From: Firmicutes bacterium UBA993
GTDB taxonomy: Bacteria > Bacillota > Dethiobacteria > DTU022
Direction: 5' to 3'
Assembly: GCA_002292015.1 (NCBI GenBank)
Contig: DBBD01000054.1
Location: 1 to 40,564 of the forward strand
DNA: 40,564 nt
The notes below the pieces were generated by a model. It did no database searches and was not told the origin of the DNA. It was given only the letters and a program-made list of their open reading frames with translations. Below, in pieces: positions 1 to 8,283 of this stretch. Numbering within the stretch: the stretch's first letter is position 1; each line of letters begins with the position of its first letter. Both the position numbers and the translations under genes were made by a program.

Positions 1-66
1 GTGAAAGGGATATCACGCAGGCCTCCGGAGCCTGAAGTCGGGGTTCGAATCCCTGCGGGCGCACCA
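1..66 (+). tRNA. tRNA-Arg (anticodon CCG), 5' end outside window
   Basis: The D stem (GTGA 1-4 with TCAC 13-16), anticodon stem (18-22 with 30-34), anticodon CCG at 25-27 after a T at 24, T arm (39-55 with TTCGAAT loop), 3' acceptor strand 56-62, discriminator A63 and encoded CCA 64-66 are all readable. The anticodon pairs with CGG, so it carries arginine. Only the first nine bases (5' acceptor strand and linker) lie before the window. Confidence 0.93.
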
Positions 67-134
67 TGGTCGGGAGCAACCTGCAATGAGGGTTGCTTTT
101 CTTTATTCGCTATGCCGGGGGGATAGCCGCAGAG

Positions 135-1973
135 ATGCCTGCAGTTAAATTTATACCTTATAACAAGACGATCGAGATAAAAACTGGAACCAACCTGCTT
201 ACCGCAGCCGACCAGGGCGGTATTTACCTGGAAGGAGACTGTGCTGGAAAGGGAACCTGCGGCAAATGCCGGGTGCGCGTCGCTGAAGGAGAACGAGAAG
301 TTCCCACTGAGGCCGAGAAAAAGCATCTTTCACAAGCCGAGCTTGATGCCGGCTGGGTTTTAGCCTGCCGGCGCACGGTCAGAGGCAGCTTAACAGTCGA
401 AGTACCGCTGATCAAAGATGCTCACAGCCGTAAAACGTCGCTGGCCGGCGGAGTGGAAATACTGGAGGCCGAACCGGCAATCCAGAAGATCGCCCTGGTT
501 TTAGAGCGCCCTACCGTCGGGGATCAAAAAGCCGACCTGGAACGCTTGCTGGCAGCGACAGGCCACGACCAGCTGCAAATTAGCCTTCGTGAACTAACCG
601 CCTTACCGGCCCTACTCCGCAACAACCGCTATCAGGTGACAGTTACGCATGATCACCACCGCGTCATCTCCCTGGAACCGGGTGATACCAGCGATCAGCT
701 ATTCGGGATCGCTTTCGACATCGGCACCACCACAATAGTCGGCTCGCTGATCGACTTAAGCAACGCTGCTGTTTTGGCTGTGGCAGCTACCACTAATCCT
801 CAGAATATTTACGGCGCCGACGTCATTTCGCGCATCACCCATGCCGCCCGGGTTGAGGATGGCCTCAACCAGCTACAAACCAAAGTAATTGAGGCCGCAA
901 ACCAGATCATCAGGCAGCTGCTGAAGCAAACCGGCGTCGCCCGCGACCGGGTGTACGAGATAACCGCCGTCGGCAACACAACGATGAGCCACCTCTTCAT
1001 GGGTATTGATCCGACTTATCTGGCGCCGGCGCCCTTTATCCCCGCCTATAGCAGGGCACTTGAGGTTGAAGCCACTAAACTGGGCATAAAAATTAACCCG
1101 TCCGGCAGGGTTATTTTTCTTCCCAATGTAGCAGGCTACGTCGGCTCCGATACGGTTGGGGTAATCCTGGCTACCAATATGGATCAACGCCAGGATAACT
1201 GCGCAGCAATCGACATCGGTACCAACGGCGAGCTGGTTCTGGCCGCCGGAGGCCGCCTGATGGCTTGCTCTACCGCCGCCGGTCCCGCTTTTGAAGGAGC
1301 CGAAATTAAGCACGGCATGCGAGCTGCGGCCGGTGCCATTGAAGCGGTGAGTTACAATGACAACAGGCTGGAAATTAAAACGATCGATGACGCACCGGCC
1401 TGCGGTATTTGCGGTTCCGGGTTGATCGATGCTGCCGCAGCGCTGCTGGCAGCAGGCTTAATTGAACCCACCGGCCGCTTCGTCAACCCGGAAGAAAACC
1501 CAGAACGCATTCCGGAACAATTCCGTAACCGGCTGCGACCAAGCCAGGTTGGATACGAATTTATCCTGACCCCAGCCGCCGAATCGGAAACCGGGGAGGA
1601 TCTAGTTCTGACCCAGGGTGATTTGCGCCAACTGCAGCTGGCCAAAGGGGCAATCTATGCCGGATTGATGATCCTGTTAAAAGAAGCTGGTATGAATGCC
1701 GGCGATCTCGACCAGGTTCTGCTGGCTGGAGCTTTCGGTAGCTATGTGCGCAAAAAAAGCGCGTTAGCGATTGGGCTTTTGCCCGCCATTGCGCCGGAAA
1801 GAATAATTGCCGTCGGCAACGCCGCCGGTGATGGATCGCGCCTGGCTCTTGCCTCGCAGACAATACGCAAAAGGGCACTGGAGCTACCGGCAAAGGTAGA
1901 ACATTTGGAACTTTCTACCCGCCCCGATTTTCAGGATATCTTTATCAATGCCCTAAATTTTCAGGGCATCTAG
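135..1973 (+). CDS. RACo-like corrinoid-activation protein: 2Fe-2S ferredoxin domain plus ASKHA ATPase (DUF4445)
   Basis: Likely a reductive activator that returns an inactive Co(II) corrinoid protein to Co(I) with ATP hydrolysis, the role known for RACo/RamA relatives. The N-terminal 90 residues form a plant-type 2Fe-2S domain with Cys36, Cys42, Cys45 and Cys78 (numbered from the start chosen here). The rest is an actin-like ASKHA fold with DIGTTT near residue 210, a second glycine-rich loop (DIGTNGE) and GICGSG near residue 430. An upstream in-frame start at 93 exists, but the ATG at 135 follows a purine-rich site and begins right at the ferredoxin fold, giving 612 residues. No methyltransferase or corrinoid protein is adjacent here; partners could lie upstream or elsewhere. 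Family assignment is firm, the substrate is inferred. Confidence 0.85.
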   Translation: MPAVKFIPYNKTIEIKTGTNLLTAADQGGIYLEGDCAGKGTCGKCRVRVAEGEREVPTEAEKKHLSQAELDAGWVLACRRTVRGSLTVEVPLIKDAHSRKTSLAGGVEILEAEPAIQKIALVLERPTVGDQKADLERLLAATGHDQLQISLRELTALPALLRNNRYQVTVTHDHHRVISLEPGDTSDQLFGIAFDIGTTTIVGSLIDLSNAAVLAVAATTNPQNIYGADVISRITHAARVEDGLNQLQTKVIEAANQIIRQLLKQTGVARDRVYEITAVGNTTMSHLFMGIDPTYLAPAPFIPAYSRALEVEATKLGIKINPSGRVIFLPNVAGYVGSDTVGVILATNMDQRQDNCAAIDIGTNGELVLAAGGRLMACSTAAGPAFEGAEIKHGMRAAAGAIEAVSYNDNRLEIKTIDDAPACGICGSGLIDAAAALLAAGLIEPTGRFVNPEENPERIPEQFRNRLRPSQVGYEFILTPAAESETGEDLVLTQGDLRQLQLAKGAIYAGLMILLKEAGMNAGDLDQVLLAGAFGSYVRKKSALAIGLLPAIAPERIIAVGNAAGDGSRLALASQTIRKRALELPAKVEHLELSTRPDFQDIFINALNFQGI

Positions 1974-2074
1974 CACCCACAATTTTGTTACCCATTTTTT
2001 AAGGTGTTGCAGGAAATACCAGGCATTTGTAGAATGGAGCACGCATGGATATATCTCACTGCAGGAGGTTACTT

Positions 2075-2539
2075 ATGCAAACAGCCAAAGAGATTATGAG
2101 CAAACCGGCCCTCAGCACTCTTAGCACCGAAACGGTGAAATCAGTGCTGGAACTGCTGGCTGAAAAACGAATCAGCGGGATTCCGGTAGTTAATGAAGAG
2201 GAGAAGGTAATCGGTATTATCTCCGACACCGATATTATCCGTTATTCTCATCAACTTAATGTAGTGCCCCTCGCCAACCTATCAGGTTGGATTTCTCCCC
2301 ATACTGATATTTCGGATATGGCCAGCGTGCGTAAGGGTTTTGACCTTTTGCACCGGACCCCCGTCAACCTAGTCATGACAAAAAAAGTATATACGATACA
2401 GGAAGATGCCCCAGTTAGCGAAGTAGCTAAGCTAATGAATCGCCGCAAGATCAACCGGGTACCGGTAGTCGATGCCGAGGGCAAACTGATAGGGATTATC
2501 GCCCGCTCTGATCTGGTTCAGTGCATGGCTAATCTTTAA
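2075..2539 (+). CDS. CBS-domain-pair protein
   Basis: A 154-residue cytosolic protein made almost entirely of two tandem CBS domains, a fold that binds adenine nucleotides and usually senses energy state. The first repeat covers about residues 1-65 (AKEIMSKP start, RISGIPVVN core, GIISDTDI end); the second about residues 95-152 (VMTKKV, KINRVPVVD, GIIARSDLV). The start at 2075 is chosen over an in-frame ATG at 2045 because GGAGG lies about seven bases before it. It is followed by murT after 18 bases, so the two may be co-transcribed. No fused catalytic domain is present, so its target is unknown. Confidence 0.85.
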   Translation: MQTAKEIMSKPALSTLSTETVKSVLELLAEKRISGIPVVNEEEKVIGIISDTDIIRYSHQLNVVPLANLSGWISPHTDISDMASVRKGFDLLHRTPVNLVMTKKVYTIQEDAPVSEVAKLMNRRKINRVPVVDAEGKLIGIIARSDLVQCMANL

Positions 2540-2557
2540 TAAACGGGATTGTGATCA

Positions 2558-4009
2558 TTGAACGCAACGCATAAAGAAACAATGAGAACAGGCGGTTTAA
2601 CAAACCGCCTGTTTCAGGTTAAAAAGACCGGCGCCATCATGGTCGGCAAAACGCTGATCGCCGCTACCCGCCTGTTGGGCCGCGGCGGCACAACCCTGCC
2701 GGGAAGAATGGCGATCCGCATCAAAGCGGACCTGACCGAGCATCTTGCCGCTCAACTCAACCAGGGAACCCTGGTCGTAACCGGCACAAATGGTAAAACA
2801 ACTACTACCGCCCTGATCAGGAATATCCTTAAGGCCGCCGGTTACAGCTACATCCATAACCAATCCGGTTCAAACATGTCCTGGGGTGTTGCCTCGGCCC
2901 TGGTTGCTTCGACTTCATGGCGTGGCACCATTAACGCAGATTGGGCCCTGCTGGAAGCTGACGAAGGGGCTTTCCCCAAAATAGTTCAGGACACCTGTCC
3001 TTTCGTCGTTATGGTTACCAATATTTTTCGCGACCAGCTCGACCGTTTCGGTGAAATTGACCGTATTCAGGATGCAATCGACCGCGGCCTGCAGTTACAG
3101 CCGGCCGGAGGTTTTCAGGTTGTCAATGCTGATGATCCATCACTGATCAGCTTAGGCGGTGCGGAAGGTAAAAAGCGTTTGACCTACGGGCTGGAATTAG
3201 ATCTGCCTGAAGATAACTTTAAGAACACCGGCCGCGATACAAAAACATGCCCTCTATGTAAAAAAAAACTGGTCTACAAGCGGATTTACTTTGCTCACCT
3301 CGGCCACTATTACTGTCCCTCCTGCAGTTTCAGGCGTCCACTGCCTGACGTACAGTTAACCGGACTGAAAATAAACGCTGATGGAACAAGCCGGCTAGAA
3401 ATTAAAGCCTCAGGCAGCCAGATCTGTATAAACAGCCCACTGCCGGGAACCTACAATTACTATAACCTGCTAGCAGCCCTGACCTGTGCGCTGGCCCTGC
3501 AGGTTCCCGAGTCAATAGCAGTCGACGCCCTCGAAACTGCCAACCCCTCGTTCGGCAGAATGGAAAACTTTACTGTGGACAACCGGGAGCTGGTGATGGC
3601 CCTGATCAAGAACCCGGTGGGGGCCAATGAAGTGCTGCGCACCATCTTAAACAAAGCAGAAAAGGCTACTCTACTGGTTGCGATCAACGATAAAATTGCC
3701 GACGGCACCGATGTCTCCTGGCTCTGGGATGTTGACTTCGAACAGCTTGCCGCCGGGTCTGATCTGCTAAGCACCACCTTCGCTTCCGGCCTGCGCGCCT
3801 GGGATATGGCTGTGCGCTTCAAATATGCCGGCCTTGATCAACGGCTGATCCAGGTTGATGAAAACAGCGGCAATGCTCTGCGCCGCTCCCTGCAGGCAAC
3901 CCCACCCGGCGGAAAACTTTACATTCTGCCAACCTACACCGCAATGCTTGAAATTCGCCGCCATTTAAACCAGATGGGTTACGGGCGTCCATATTGGGAG
4001 GAGCGTTGA
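2558..4009 (+). CDS. murT: Lipid II isoglutaminyl synthase, Mur-ligase subunit MurT
   Basis: MurT with GatD amidates the alpha-carboxyl of D-glutamate in the peptidoglycan stem of lipid II, giving D-isoglutamine. The protein has the Mur ligase ATP loop TGTNGKTTTT near residue 75, a middle Mur domain, a zinc-ribbon insert with two Cys pairs (CPLC and CPSC) near residues 228-255 that is typical of MurT and absent from classic Mur ligases, and a C-terminal DUF1727 region. At 483 residues it is slightly longer than many MurT proteins. The start is uncertain: TTG at 2558 is the longest choice and ATG at 2582 is an alternative. Its stop overlaps the start of gatD by one base (TGATG), matching the obligate complex. 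Confidence 0.93.
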   Translation: MNATHKETMRTGGLTNRLFQVKKTGAIMVGKTLIAATRLLGRGGTTLPGRMAIRIKADLTEHLAAQLNQGTLVVTGTNGKTTTTALIRNILKAAGYSYIHNQSGSNMSWGVASALVASTSWRGTINADWALLEADEGAFPKIVQDTCPFVVMVTNIFRDQLDRFGEIDRIQDAIDRGLQLQPAGGFQVVNADDPSLISLGGAEGKKRLTYGLELDLPEDNFKNTGRDTKTCPLCKKKLVYKRIYFAHLGHYYCPSCSFRRPLPDVQLTGLKINADGTSRLEIKASGSQICINSPLPGTYNYYNLLAALTCALALQVPESIAVDALETANPSFGRMENFTVDNRELVMALIKNPVGANEVLRTILNKAEKATLLVAINDKIADGTDVSWLWDVDFEQLAAGSDLLSTTFASGLRAWDMAVRFKYAGLDQRLIQVDENSGNALRRSLQATPPGGKLYILPTYTAMLEIRRHLNQMGYGRPYWEER

Positions 4010-4773
4010 TGGGCAGACAAATAAATATTTGTCATTTATATCCGGATCAGCTTAACCTCTATGGTGACCGGGGCAATATGCTGGCTTTAAGTTGCCGGGC
4101 CCGGTGGCGCGGGATCGGGCTGCGGATTATCCCGGTTGAACCGGGGGATCAGATCAACTTTGAACAATGCGACCTGCTCTTTATGGGCGGGGGCCAGGAC
4201 AGCGATCAGCTGCTGGTAGCAGCGGATCTAAAAAAACGTCAGGCTGATCTGCGCCGAACCATTGAAGCGGGCATGCCCGTTTTTGCCGTCTGCGGATCGT
4301 ACCAACTGCTGGGAAACTACTATACCGCCGTATCGGGAGAGAAAATCGGCGGCCTTGGGATTCTTGACCTCTACACTGAAGCGGGCGATAAACGGCTGAT
4401 CGGTAACGCAGTTATATCCTGCGGGCTTTGGCAACCGGCCCGGACCCTGGTTGGCTTTGAAAACCATGCCGGTAAAACCTACTGCGGCCCGGGCTTACAA
4501 CCGCTGGGCACCGTGTTAAAAGGATTTGGTAACAACGGCTCGGATCAGAAAGAAGGTGCCGTATACAAAAATGTAATCGGCACCTATCTGCACGGTTCAT
4601 TATTGCCAAAAAATCCCTGGTTGGCTGACCACTTGCTGGTTAAAGCGCTTGAGTACCGCGGCCAGGATAGCTTCCTAAGCGAACTGGACGACACCACCGA
4701 AATCAAGGCACATCACGCAGCTGTCTACCTGGCCCGCTCTTGGCGCCACCGCATGGGCTCAACCCGGGTTTAA
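4009..4773 (+). CDS. gatD: Lipid II isoglutaminyl synthase, glutamine amidotransferase subunit GatD
   Basis: The glutaminase partner of MurT; it releases ammonia from glutamine for amidation of lipid II. It is a CobB/CobQ-type class I amidotransferase: the nucleophile Cys lies in FAVCGSYQLLG near residue 94, and the paired His in GTYLHG near residue 190. The ATG at 4009 overlaps the murT stop and is preceded by GGGAGGAGC, so it is preferred to the in-frame start 15 bases upstream; length is 254 residues. The 3' end faces the convergent PpiC-type gene with only two bases between them. Confidence 0.93.
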   Translation: MGRQINICHLYPDQLNLYGDRGNMLALSCRARWRGIGLRIIPVEPGDQINFEQCDLLFMGGGQDSDQLLVAADLKKRQADLRRTIEAGMPVFAVCGSYQLLGNYYTAVSGEKIGGLGILDLYTEAGDKRLIGNAVISCGLWQPARTLVGFENHAGKTYCGPGLQPLGTVLKGFGNNGSDQKEGAVYKNVIGTYLHGSLLPKNPWLADHLLVKALEYRGQDSFLSELDDTTEIKAHHAAVYLARSWRHRMGSTRV

Positions 4774-4775
4774 AT

Positions 4776-5735
4776 TTACTTTTTCGGTTCAAGCAGATTT
4801 ACAATTTCTGCTGTTTCAAAAAGCCTGGCTACGATGGCATTGATAACTTCGGGAACCTTCGACTCGATCAGGCTTTCCATCACTTCGTCGCTGATAGCGT
4901 CAAATTCCACCACTACCGCTTCCCTGCGGTCAAGCAGCTCGATGATGTGATACCCGAAATCGGTCTTAACCGGGCCGCTGATTTCACCTACGCCCAGGGC
5001 AAAAACTGTTTCTTCAAACTCCTGTACCATTGTTCCCCGGCTGAAAAAGCCCAGGTTGCCGGCATTATCCTTATTTGTCGTGTCGATTGAGAACTCGGAA
5101 GCTAATGTGGCAAAATCAGAGCCGGCTTCGAGCAAGGCCAGTACCTCGTCGGCCGTTTCCCGACTTTCCACCAGGATATGGCGGGCCTCAACCTCTTCCG
5201 GTTGATCAAAGAGTAGCCGGTTATCTTCAAAGTATTGCCGGGCTTCTGCTTCTGTCGGGTTAATCTCGGCCAGGGCCAGTTTGCGCACCAACAGGTTAAG
5301 CCTGGCGTCTGCCCTGAACGCTTCCTCGCTTAAACCGTAAATGGTAAGCGCAGAGAGAAATTGTTCGCGGGAACCGCCAAAACTCTCCATGATGATATTA
5401 TTGATTTCTTCTTCTAACTCCTCTTCCGTTACCTCCAGCCCTAAACGGGCTCCCTCCTGGGCAATCAGTTTTCTGGCAATGAGTTGATCCAGGGCATTCC
5501 GGCCGCCGGTGGCGTACATGGTATCAAAGAGTTCCGCCTTGGTCACCGGTTCGCCATTTACCAGGGCAACCGACTGTTCTTTAGCCGCTCCCCCTCCGCT
5601 TATCTGGAACGCCAGCAAAACGGCGAGGACAATTACCGCCAGTAAAAGGACTGCCGCAACCGGTATCAGCACCTTCGGATCAGAAAGTTTGCGCCAATCT
5701 AAACCTGGCTTTGCTGTTTCATTATCGCTGCTCAA
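4776..5735 (-). CDS. Membrane-anchored peptidyl-prolyl isomerase, PpiC/parvulin (SurA/PrsA-like)
   Basis: An extracytoplasmic foldase that isomerises proline bonds in secreted proteins. One hydrophobic segment lies at about residues 25-48, with no lipobox Cys, so it is an N-terminally anchored protein rather than a PrsA lipoprotein. A SurA-N-like helical region (about 60-180) starts with VALVNGEPVTKAEL. The parvulin domain follows (about 183-280), with EARHILV, GNLGFFSRG and FGYHIIELLDRR. The TTG at 5735 is chosen because GAGGGG lies eight bases upstream; a GTG at 5744 sits almost on top of that site. Length is 319 residues. Substrates cannot be told from the sequence. Confidence 0.87.
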   Translation of the reverse strand: MSSDNETAKPGLDWRKLSDPKVLIPVAAVLLLAVIVLAVLLAFQISGGGAAKEQSVALVNGEPVTKAELFDTMYATGGRNALDQLIARKLIAQEGARLGLEVTEEELEEEINNIIMESFGGSREQFLSALTIYGLSEEAFRADARLNLLVRKLALAEINPTEAEARQYFEDNRLLFDQPEEVEARHILVESRETADEVLALLEAGSDFATLASEFSIDTTNKDNAGNLGFFSRGTMVQEFEETVFALGVGEISGPVKTDFGYHIIELLDRREAVVVEFDAISDEVMESLIESKVPEVINAIVARLFETAEIVNLLEPKK

Positions 5736-5773
5736 AATATACACCCCTCATTGTAGTTATTGATACAAAATAC

Positions 5774-6646
5774 TTACGGTATAATTTTGTTCATTGGGAA
5801 TTCCAGAATACCTTCCGCCCCTGCTTCTTTCAACTCACAAATTAGGGTACGCACCACTTTTTCATCGACAACGCTCTCCACCGCCACCCAGTTGTCGACA
5901 CAGAGGTTTGATATGGTCGGCCGCCTGAGCGCTGGTAAAAGGTTGACTACTTTGGGCAGGTTCTCGCTGTGAACATTCATCTTGAGCATTACTTTCTGCT
6001 CGGCCAGCAAAGCCCCTTTAAGCAGGGTGATCATATTTTCGACCTTCTTCCGCTTCCAGGCGTCATCGGCGCTCTCGCGGTTCATAATCACCCGCGGGGT
6101 AGAAACCAGCAGTGTTTCGATCACCCGCAAATTATTGGCCTTAAGTGAGCGGCCGGTCTCAGTGAGTTCGGCGATTGCATCGGCCAATAGGGGCGGTTTA
6201 ACTTCCGTCGCACCCCATGAGAAATAGACACCGACCTTAACTCCTTTCTCCGCAAAGTAGCGCCGGGTAGTCTCAACCAGCTCGGTGGCAATCCTTTTAC
6301 CCTCAAGGTCTTCTGCTTTCTGAAAGGGCGAATCCTGATGCACGGCCAGCACCAGCCGCACCGGCCTCAAACCGCGTTTGGAATAGTTAAGATCGGCCAA
6401 CTCTACGACATCGGCCGCGGTTTCGGTAATCCAGTCCTTTCCAGTCAGCCCAACATCGAGCACCTGGTCTTCCACGTATTTCGGTATTTCCTGGGCGCGC
6501 ATCAACACACACTCAATTTCTTCGTCATCGATATAGGGATAGTATGAGCGATCGCCGATATGGATGTTATAACCGGCTTTTTTAAACATGTCCAGAGTAG
6601 TATTCTGCAAACTGCCGGCCGGCAGGCCCAGCTTAAGCTTATTCAT
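5774..6646 (-). CDS. hisG: ATP phosphoribosyltransferase, long form (HisG_L)
   Basis: Catalyses the first step of histidine synthesis, joining ATP and PRPP to phosphoribosyl-ATP. The 290-residue length and the extra C-terminal ferredoxin-like domain (about residues 215-290, ending in GAEGILEFPMNKIIP) are those of the long, histidine-feedback-inhibited form that works without HisZ. The catalytic region carries the typical DVGLTGKDW segment near residue 85. ATG 6646 follows AAAGGGGCGG; an upstream in-frame start at 6706 would add 20 residues unlike the family. No other his gene is in the window, so it is either an outlier from the his operon or independently regulated. Confidence 0.9.
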   Translation of the reverse strand: MNKLKLGLPAGSLQNTTLDMFKKAGYNIHIGDRSYYPYIDDEEIECVLMRAQEIPKYVEDQVLDVGLTGKDWITETAADVVELADLNYSKRGLRPVRLVLAVHQDSPFQKAEDLEGKRIATELVETTRRYFAEKGVKVGVYFSWGATEVKPPLLADAIAELTETGRSLKANNLRVIETLLVSTPRVIMNRESADDAWKRKKVENMITLLKGALLAEQKVMLKMNVHSENLPKVVNLLPALRRPTISNLCVDNWVAVESVVDEKVVRTLICELKEAGAEGILEFPMNKIIP

Positions 6647-6750
6647 CGAATCCGCCCCTTTATTAATCAATGGTATTAAGTTAGCATGTAGCATAAGCGC
6701 TGTCAACGCGCTGCTGAACCGCCGACTGTTAATTCACCTGACAACTACCC

Positions 6751-6830
6751 AATAAATCCCTCTCCCGGGAAAGGGCCAGGGTGAGGAGAGGATTTAATCC
6801 CCCCTGCCGGTGCCACTCGGTGGCATGACA
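6751..6830 (+). repeat. Dispersed repeat, copy A (CCCTCTCCCGGG palindrome plus GTGCCACTCGGTGGC hairpin)
   Basis: This noncoding stretch has a CCCTCTCCCGGG half-palindrome, then a GGTGAGG run, then a small hairpin around GCCACTCGGTGGC and the end TGGCATGACAGT. The same blocks in the same order occur inverted at 18616-18683. The rest of the 299-base gap between hisG and the dehydratase gene holds no ORF I can support. A perfect 11-base palindrome (GTTGCAGCAAC, about 6898-6908) lies shortly before the dehydratase start. Confidence 0.6.
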
Positions 6831-6945
6831 GTCCTAATTACATTTTCTCCAGTCTCAGTTCAGATGGCAGGACTTGGGACAGGTCTTAAAGAATAAGTTG
6901 CAGCAACCGATCCTAATAACTGTCCTAATTGAAGGAGGCATCATT

Positions 6946-8283
6946 ATGTCCCAAAGCGAAATGAGCCGGGCTAAACGCCACTTAGAAACAACAGCCCGAA
7001 TGAAGGAAATGCTGCCGCGATTTTTTATGCGGATGATGGAAAGACGCTTCAGCAATGAGCCGCTGGCCTGGTGCATGGTCGGCGTGCCGCCGGAACTGCT
7101 GAAAGCCTTCGACCTGCTCTTTGAATGGCCGGAGAACTTCGGAACCATGTGCGCCAGCCGGCTGGTTGCCCCCCGCTTTATCGAAGTGGCTGAGGGCGAT
7201 GGCTATTCGCCGGAACTCTGTTCTTACGTCACTAATACCATGGGTTACTGCAAACTTTTCAAAGAGAAGGGTGAAGCCCCCGAAGAGTCTCCTCTACCCG
7301 GCGGGATGGGCACACCGGCCATGCTGCTCGGCTCCGGCTTTATCTGTGAACCCCGCTGGAAATGGTTCCAGTCGGTAGCAACCCGGTTTTTTGATGTTCC
7401 TGTTTACAGCACAGATCCGCTGGCGCCCCCCTGGGATGTCGACCCCACCGACCCGCGGATCGCCGAGCACTATCTAACCCTGCTTCGTGAAGATTTGGCT
7501 GGACAGATTGAGTTTCTGGAAAAACAAACCGGTAAAAAGCTGGATATCGATGCTTTGCGTGAAATTATGGCTCTGTCGCATCAGGCTCTTGCCTACTGGC
7601 GCGATACCTTAGCCCTGCGCCGGGCAATCCCTTCACCGATGGGCTCTACCGATTACTTCCACGCTATTATTCCTCAGATGTACCTGGTCGGCGACCAGGA
7701 AGCGGTCGACTTCTACCGGGAAATGTATGAAGAGGTAAAAAACCGGGTTGAACGCGGCGTGGGCGTAGTGGAAGAGGAGAAATACCGCTTAATCTGGTTT
7801 GGGCTACCGCCCTGGTTTAATATGGGCATCTTCAATTATCTAGAATCGCATGGCGCGGTATTTGCGTATGAATCCACCTATAATGTTGGCGATTACTTTG
7901 AAGTTGATTTAAGCGATCCGCTTGAAGCGTTGGTCAGGCGTACCTGGCAGCGCGCTCTGAAAATGCATGAATTCGGGGCGGAAGCAATGCCGGAGCTATG
8001 TAACCCCGCTGTTTTTGGTGGTTTTGTAGGCAGCAACCTGCTGGAAGAACTAACCCGCGATTTCAGCCTTACCGGGGCTATGATGCATCTGACCAGATCT
8101 TGCCGGGCGGTATCATTCGGCGAAGTTCACACCCGCAACCGTTTTGCCCAGATCGGCCTTCCGTCGCTAATCTTCGAAAGTGATATGGCTGACCCGCGCC
8201 TCTGGTCTGATGCTCAGATCAAAACCCGGCTCCATGCTTTTCTGGAAACGATGGATAAAGTGCAGAAAGGGGTTAACAAATAA
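6946..8283 (+). CDS. 2-hydroxyacyl-CoA dehydratase family subunit (larger, BcrB/HgdA-like)
   Basis: One of two adjacent subunits of the 2-hydroxyacyl-CoA dehydratase / benzoyl-CoA reductase family. These oxygen-sensitive [4Fe-4S] enzymes remove water from 2-hydroxyacyl-CoA, or reduce aryl-CoA, after one-electron activation by an ATP-dependent activator. The 445-residue protein has the family pattern, including Cys in FGTMCASRL, in LCSYVTNTMGYC and in GSGFICEPRWKW, which may supply cluster ligands. ATG 6946 follows GAAGGAGGC; the open frame extends to 6874 without a better site. Its stop overlaps the next gene by one base, so the subunits are translationally coupled. No activator gene is in the window. 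Whether it is a dehydratase or a reductase cannot be decided here. Confidence 0.85.
   Translation: MSQSEMSRAKRHLETTARMKEMLPRFFMRMMERRFSNEPLAWCMVGVPPELLKAFDLLFEWPENFGTMCASRLVAPRFIEVAEGDGYSPELCSYVTNTMGYCKLFKEKGEAPEESPLPGGMGTPAMLLGSGFICEPRWKWFQSVATRFFDVPVYSTDPLAPPWDVDPTDPRIAEHYLTLLREDLAGQIEFLEKQTGKKLDIDALREIMALSHQALAYWRDTLALRRAIPSPMGSTDYFHAIIPQMYLVGDQEAVDFYREMYEEVKNRVERGVGVVEEEKYRLIWFGLPPWFNMGIFNYLESHGAVFAYESTYNVGDYFEVDLSDPLEALVRRTWQRALKMHEFGAEAMPELCNPAVFGGFVGSNLLEELTRDFSLTGAMMHLTRSCRAVSFGEVHTRNRFAQIGLPSLIFESDMADPRLWSDAQIKTRLHAFLETMDKVQKGVNK

Noticed and set aside
4740..5090. 116-codon plus-strand frame opposite the PpiC-type gene
   Set aside because: It is antisense to a clear foldase gene and shows no domain of its own.
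6860..6890. Sigma-54-like sequence (TGGCAGGACTTGGGAC) before the dehydratase pair
   Set aside because: It lacks GC at ten bases after GG, so it fails the -24/-12 rule that the AOR promoter satisfies.
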